This document shows positions 60,430 through 64,000 of a DNA stretch of 64,000 bases, piece by piece. The stretch's first letter is position 1; every line of letters starts with the position of its first letter. The notes beneath the pieces are model-generated. The model did no database searches, had not been told where the DNA came from, and saw only the letters and a program-made list of their open reading frames with translations. Source of the stretch: Paracoccaceae bacterium (lineage in GTDB: Bacteria; Pseudomonadota; Alphaproteobacteria; Rhodobacterales; Rhodobacteraceae); the NCBI GenBank assembly GCA_021648025.1, contig JAKITO010000001.1, positions 124,001-188,000 on the forward strand, given 5' to 3'. Both the position numbers and the translations under genes were made by a program.

Positions 60430-60999
60430 ATGGCGGGTCCGGACGAAGTACTGAGTTTTTGGTTGGATGAGGTGGGTGAATCCCGCTGGTATGTTGAAGA
60501 CAAGGCACTGGATGCGGAGATTTCTGACCGTTTTCGCTCCATGTGGGATGAGGCTGTTTGCGGGCAACATTCACTTTGGTTGACCTATCCCACCGGGGCG
60601 CTGGCCTATATCATCCTGACCGATCAGTTTTCGCGCAATATGTTCCGGGGCGAAAAACGGGCGTTTTCATCTGACAAGATGGCGCTTGCGGCTGCCAAAG
60701 CGGCGGTTGACAAAGGCTGGGACCTGCGGGTCGAAGATCCGGCGCGCCAGTTCTTTTACATGCCGCTGATGCACTCTGAAAACCTGTGTGATCAGGAACG
60801 CTGTGTGCGTCTGATGTGCAAGCGTTCCAAAGGCAACCTGTTGCACGCACGCGCGCACCGCGAGGTCATTCGCCAGTTCGGGCGGTTTCCGTTTCGCAAC
60901 AAAGCACTGGCGCGCAATACAACTGACCCCGAAATTGCCTATGTCGCGGCTGGCGGCTATGGGGCAACGGTGCGGGACTTGCAGGCGGCGATCGGCTAG
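60430..60999 (+). CDS. DUF924 family protein
   Basis: 189 aa, helical, TPR-like family of unknown function. Family segments: VLSFWLDE, TGALAYIILTDQFSRNMFRG, ARQFFYMPLMHSE and RFPFRNKALAR. Preceded by an AT-rich leader with a CtrA box, which would be an unusual regulator for this gene. Confidence 0.88.
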   Translation: MAGPDEVLSFWLDEVGESRWYVEDKALDAEISDRFRSMWDEAVCGQHSLWLTYPTGALAYIILTDQFSRNMFRGEKRAFSSDKMALAAAKAAVDKGWDLRVEDPARQFFYMPLMHSENLCDQERCVRLMCKRSKGNLLHARAHREVIRQFGRFPFRNKALARNTTDPEIAYVAAGGYGATVRDLQAAIG

Positions 61000-61131
61000 C
61001 GATGTGATTTCCCAATCCTGAACCTGCCTTGTGTCGCACCAAAATATGTCGCGTGCGTTGGATGTTGATGCTGTAGGGGAACTGGTTTAATGGTAAACTA
61101 GTTTTCTCAGCGATAACCCCGAGGGCATGAC

Positions 61132-62526
61132 ATGGCTACAAAATCCTTTGATATGATCGTAATCGGGGCCGGCCCGGGGGGCTATGTCGCAGCCATTCGC
61201 GCCGCCCAGCTGGGGATGAATGTCGCCATTGTCGAGCGTGAACATCTGGGGGGTATCTGCCTTAACTGGGGCTGTATCCCGACCAAGGCCCTGCTGCGCA
61301 GCGCCGAGGTATTCCATCTGATGGGGCGCGCTGGTGAATTCGGGTTGAGTGCCGACAAGATTGGGTTTGATCTGGGTGCGGTGGTCAAACGCTCGCGCGG
61401 GGTGGCGGCGCAATTATCGGGTGGCATTGGCCATTTGATGAAAAAGAACAAGGTCACGGTGGTGATGGGCCAGGCAAGCCTGCCTGCCAAAGGCCGGGTC
61501 AGCGTCAAGACCGACAAGGGGGTTGAGGAACTGACAGCCAGGAACATTGTTCTGGCCACAGGCGCGCGCGCCCGCGATCTGCCGGGGCTTGAGGCGGATG
61601 GCATGCGGGTCTGGTCCTATAGGCATGCGTTACAACCCAACAAGATGCCAAAGCGGTTGCTGGTGATCGGGTCCGGCGCAATTGGCATCGAATTTGCCAG
61701 CTTTTACAATACTCTGGGGGCCGATACCACGGTGGTTGAGGTGCTTGACCGGGTGTTGCCGGTCGAAGACATTGAGATTTCCAAGTTCGCCAAAAAGCAG
61801 TTTGTCAAACAGGGCATGACCATTTTTGAAAGCGCGATGGTCAAGCAACTGGATCGCGGCAAGGACAAGGTCACGGCGCATATCGAGGTCAAGGGCAAGG
61901 TCCAGAAGCATGATTTTGACACGGTGATTTCTGCCGTCGGCATCGTTGGCAATGTCGAAGACCTGGGGCTGGAGGCGTTGGGTGTTAAAATCGACCGGAC
62001 CCATGTGGTGACGGATGAATATTGCCGCACCGGGGTCGACGGGCTTTATGCCATTGGCGACATCGCCGGGGCACCCTGGCTGGCGCATAAGGCATCCCAT
62101 GAGGGTGTGATGGTCGCCGAACTGATCGCCGGGGGCGCGCCGCATCCCGTGCAACCCGAAAGCATTGCGGGTTGCACCTATTGCCATCCTCAGGTCGCAT
62201 CGGTCGGCTATACCGAGGCCAGGGCCAGGGAACTGGGCTATGAGATCAAGGTCGGGCGTTTTCCGTTCATGGGCAACGGCAAGGCGATTGCATTGGGCGA
62301 GGCCGAGGGGCTGGTCAAGACCATATTTGACGCCAAGACCGGAGAGCTTTTGGGCGCGCATATGGTGGGGGCCGAGGTGACCGAGCTTATTCAGGGCTAT
62401 GTCATCGGTCGTCAGTTGGAAACCACCGAAGAGGATCTGATGAACACCGTGTTCCCGCACCCGACTTTGTCCGAGATGATGCATGAATCGGTGTTGGATG
62501 CCTATGGGCGGGTCATTCATATGTAA
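61132..62526 (+). CDS. lpdA: Dihydrolipoyl dehydrogenase
   Basis: 464 aa E3 subunit of 2-oxoacid dehydrogenase complexes. FAD fold MIVIGAGPGGYVAAIRAA, redox disulfide Cys43/Cys48 (GICLNWGCIPTKALL), NAD-binding VIGSGAIGIEFA, and the His443-Glu448 pair in FPHPTLSE. Preceded by a 132-bp leader. No E1 or E2 gene is adjacent. Confidence 0.95.
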   Translation: MATKSFDMIVIGAGPGGYVAAIRAAQLGMNVAIVEREHLGGICLNWGCIPTKALLRSAEVFHLMGRAGEFGLSADKIGFDLGAVVKRSRGVAAQLSGGIGHLMKKNKVTVVMGQASLPAKGRVSVKTDKGVEELTARNIVLATGARARDLPGLEADGMRVWSYRHALQPNKMPKRLLVIGSGAIGIEFASFYNTLGADTTVVEVLDRVLPVEDIEISKFAKKQFVKQGMTIFESAMVKQLDRGKDKVTAHIEVKGKVQKHDFDTVISAVGIVGNVEDLGLEALGVKIDRTHVVTDEYCRTGVDGLYAIGDIAGAPWLAHKASHEGVMVAELIAGGAPHPVQPESIAGCTYCHPQVASVGYTEARARELGYEIKVGRFPFMGNGKAIALGEAEGLVKTIFDAKTGELLGAHMVGAEVTELIQGYVIGRQLETTEEDLMNTVFPHPTLSEMMHESVLDAYGRVIHM

Positions 62527-62556
62527 TTCACATGCCCCGAAAGGACCCGTATGCAA

Positions 62557-62631
62557 CGGCCCCGCCCCGGACTTGATCCGGGGCCTCTTGGCGCCGCGGT
62601 GAGGTCCCGGAACAAGTCCGGGACGGGGCGG
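62557..62631. terminator. Large inverted repeat between convergent lpdA and M20 genes
   Basis: 19-bp arms (62557-62575 and 62613-62631) with two mismatches; nested 7-bp hairpins CCCCGGA-CTTGA-TCCGGGG and TCCCGGA-ACAAG-TCCGGGA. It fits a bidirectional terminator, and the CCCCGGACTTGATCCGGGG core is a common alphaproteobacterial repeat. Confidence 0.7.
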
Positions 62632-62639
62632 CGGATTAT

Positions 62640-64000
62640 TCAGCCCGTCAAAGCATGAAGTATCCGCGCCCAGCTGCGCGTACCTTTGTGAAAGCTCTCG
62701 ACATTGTATTTTTCGTTTGGCGAATGGATCTGGTCGTCGTCGCGCCCGAAACCGATCAGCATCGCGTCCATGCCAAGGATCTCTTTGAAATACCCGGCAA
62801 TCGGGATCGAACCACCGCAGCCAATGTAAGACGCCGGGCGCGGCCATTCATCCGTCAAAGCCTGACGCGCCTTTTCGAACGCCGGATCACTGATCGACAT
62901 CTGCGAGGCGGGCGCGCCTTTTTCGGTCAGATAATCGACCGTGAAGCCCGCCGGCAGGTTGTCTTCAAGATAGCTGCGAAACGCAACCCGGATAGCATCA
63001 GGGTCTTGGGTGCCAACCAGACGGAACGACAGTTTGGCGCTGGCCTGCGATGGCAGCACGGTTTTGAACCCGTCGCCGGTATAGCCACCCCAGATGCCAT
63101 TCACGTCGCAAGTGGGCCGTGACCAGATCATTTCCAGCGGTGTGCGGCCCGTCTCGCCCGCCGGCTCCTTAAGGCCCACATCGCCAAGATAAGCGGCGTG
63201 ATCAAAGTTCAGCCCTTGCCACTGGCTGCGGATTTCATCCGTCAGTTCCGGCACGCCGTCATAAAATCCGGGCAGGGTGACGGCGCCATTGTCGTCATGC
63301 AACCCGGCAAGGATTTTGGTCAGAACCCGGATCGGGTTCATGGCGATGCCGCCATACATGCCCGAATGCAGATCGCGGTTCGGCCCGGTGATGGTGAAAT
63401 CCTCGCCCAGCAACCCGCGCAATTGGGTGGTGATGGCCGGAACCGCACTTTCGAACAGGCCGGTATCGCAGATCAGGGCAATATCGGCCGTCAACTCTCT
63501 GGCGTTCTGCTGCATGAACGGCACCAGCGACGGCGAGCCTGATTCTTCCTCGCCTTCAAAGAAAAACGTGATCTTGCAGGGCAATTCTCCGTGAACGGCC
63601 TTCCATGCGCGGCAGGCTTCGACAAAGGTCATCAACTGGCCTTTGTCATCCGAAGACCCGCGCCCGCGGATCACCTGACCCTGCGGGGTGTCCTGAATTT
63701 CCGGGTCAAACGGATCGCGGTCCCAAAGGTCCAATGGGTCGACTGGTTGGACATCGTAATGACCATAGAACAACAGGTGCGGACCGTCGGACCCGGACGG
63801 TCCATCAATATGCCCGACAACCATCGGGTGCCCGGTCGTATCCCTCTTTATGGCATCAATTCCAATAGTTTGCAGGTCTGCCACCAGCCAATCGGCAGCC
63901 CGGTCGCAATCGCCCTTAAAGGCCGGATCGGTTGAGATTGAGGGGATGCGCAACAGATCCATCAGCCGCGTCGTCGCGGCGGGCAGGTCGGCGTCAATCC
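62640..64000 (-). CDS. M20 family dipeptidase, N-terminus beyond the window
   Basis: At least 453 residues; the frame stays open to 64000 (reading IDADLPAATTRLMDLLRIPSIS), so the Met at 63962 is internal and the true start lies outside. Metal ligands FYGHYDVQPVDP, RGSSDDKG, FEGEEESGSP and the dimerisation/substrate segment GPNRDLHSGMYGG place it with carnosinase-like M20 peptidases. Substrate unknown. Confidence 0.88.
   Translation of the reverse strand, partial: IDADLPAATTRLMDLLRIPSISTDPAFKGDCDRAADWLVADLQTIGIDAIKRDTTGHPMVVGHIDGPSGSDGPHLLFYGHYDVQPVDPLDLWDRDPFDPEIQDTPQGQVIRGRGSSDDKGQLMTFVEACRAWKAVHGELPCKITFFFEGEEESGSPSLVPFMQQNARELTADIALICDTGLFESAVPAITTQLRGLLGEDFTITGPNRDLHSGMYGGIAMNPIRVLTKILAGLHDDNGAVTLPGFYDGVPELTDEIRSQWQGLNFDHAAYLGDVGLKEPAGETGRTPLEMIWSRPTCDVNGIWGGYTGDGFKTVLPSQASAKLSFRLVGTQDPDAIRVAFRSYLEDNLPAGFTVDYLTEKGAPASQMSISDPAFEKARQALTDEWPRPASYIGCGGSIPIAGYFKEILGMDAMLIGFGRDDDQIHSPNEKYNVESFHKGTRSWARILHALTG

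Overview
The window reads as chromosomal DNA of a marine alphaproteobacterium of the Rhodobacteraceae (Roseobacter group). The evidence is moderately GC-rich DNA, heterotetrameric sarcosine oxidase genes, a dddP-type DMSP lyase, an adjacent sciP-ctrA pair, CcmI, and dispersed palindromic repeats of a kind common in this family. The species cannot be named from the sequence alone.

Layout. 1-1358 (minus): start of ruvX and the cytochrome c biogenesis gene ccmI. 1674-7775 (plus): sarcosine oxidase soxB-soxD-soxA-soxG, interrupted after soxB by a fosfomycin-resistance fosA homologue and a 59-aa membrane protein with its own terminator. 7916-12771: sodB, rarD, purB, an alpha/beta hydrolase-OsmC fusion and a YjbR protein. 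12791-14301: an island of unusual sequence with a 12-bp tandem repeat and an orphan LysM protein. 14302-16531: dddP and a divergent DUF3445 (haem-dependent N-demethylase-like) gene. 16582-30806: mostly housekeeping genes (lytic transglycosylases, glnA-glnB, nnr, yqeY, carA, ssb, amidase, gatC-gatA) plus an MshEN-glycosyltransferase fusion behind overlapping CtrA-like boxes. 31013-33067: an RTX protein, a metallo-beta-lactamase-fold hydrolase and tRNA-Gln(UUG).

33305-43500 is a self-contained catabolic locus. A LysR regulator, an M14 amidohydrolase, an ArgE-like M20 deacylase and an MmgE/PrpD protein form a tightly coupled minus-strand operon. It diverges from a complete oligopeptide/opine-type ABC transporter. 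Substrate uptake, deacylation and further conversion appear to be encoded together, but the substrate is unknown. This is the best candidate in the window for an undescribed pathway.

43692-64000: a HAD nucleotidase, a UbiH-type monooxygenase, a repeat-containing exported protein, a glycosyltransferase-like protein, a DMT exporter with a divergent HxlR regulator and palindromic operator, metY, mnmA, sciP-ctrA, ligA-recG, queA, an MFS transporter, a DUF924 gene behind an exact CtrA box, lpdA and an M20 dipeptidase cut by the window end.

Most of the window is ordinary core genome. The items that stand out are the fosA insertion in the sox operon, the catabolic locus, CtrA-like boxes in front of two genes outside the usual CtrA context, a palindromic repeat found both between genes and inside the nnr coding sequence, and the repeat-rich orphan genes.
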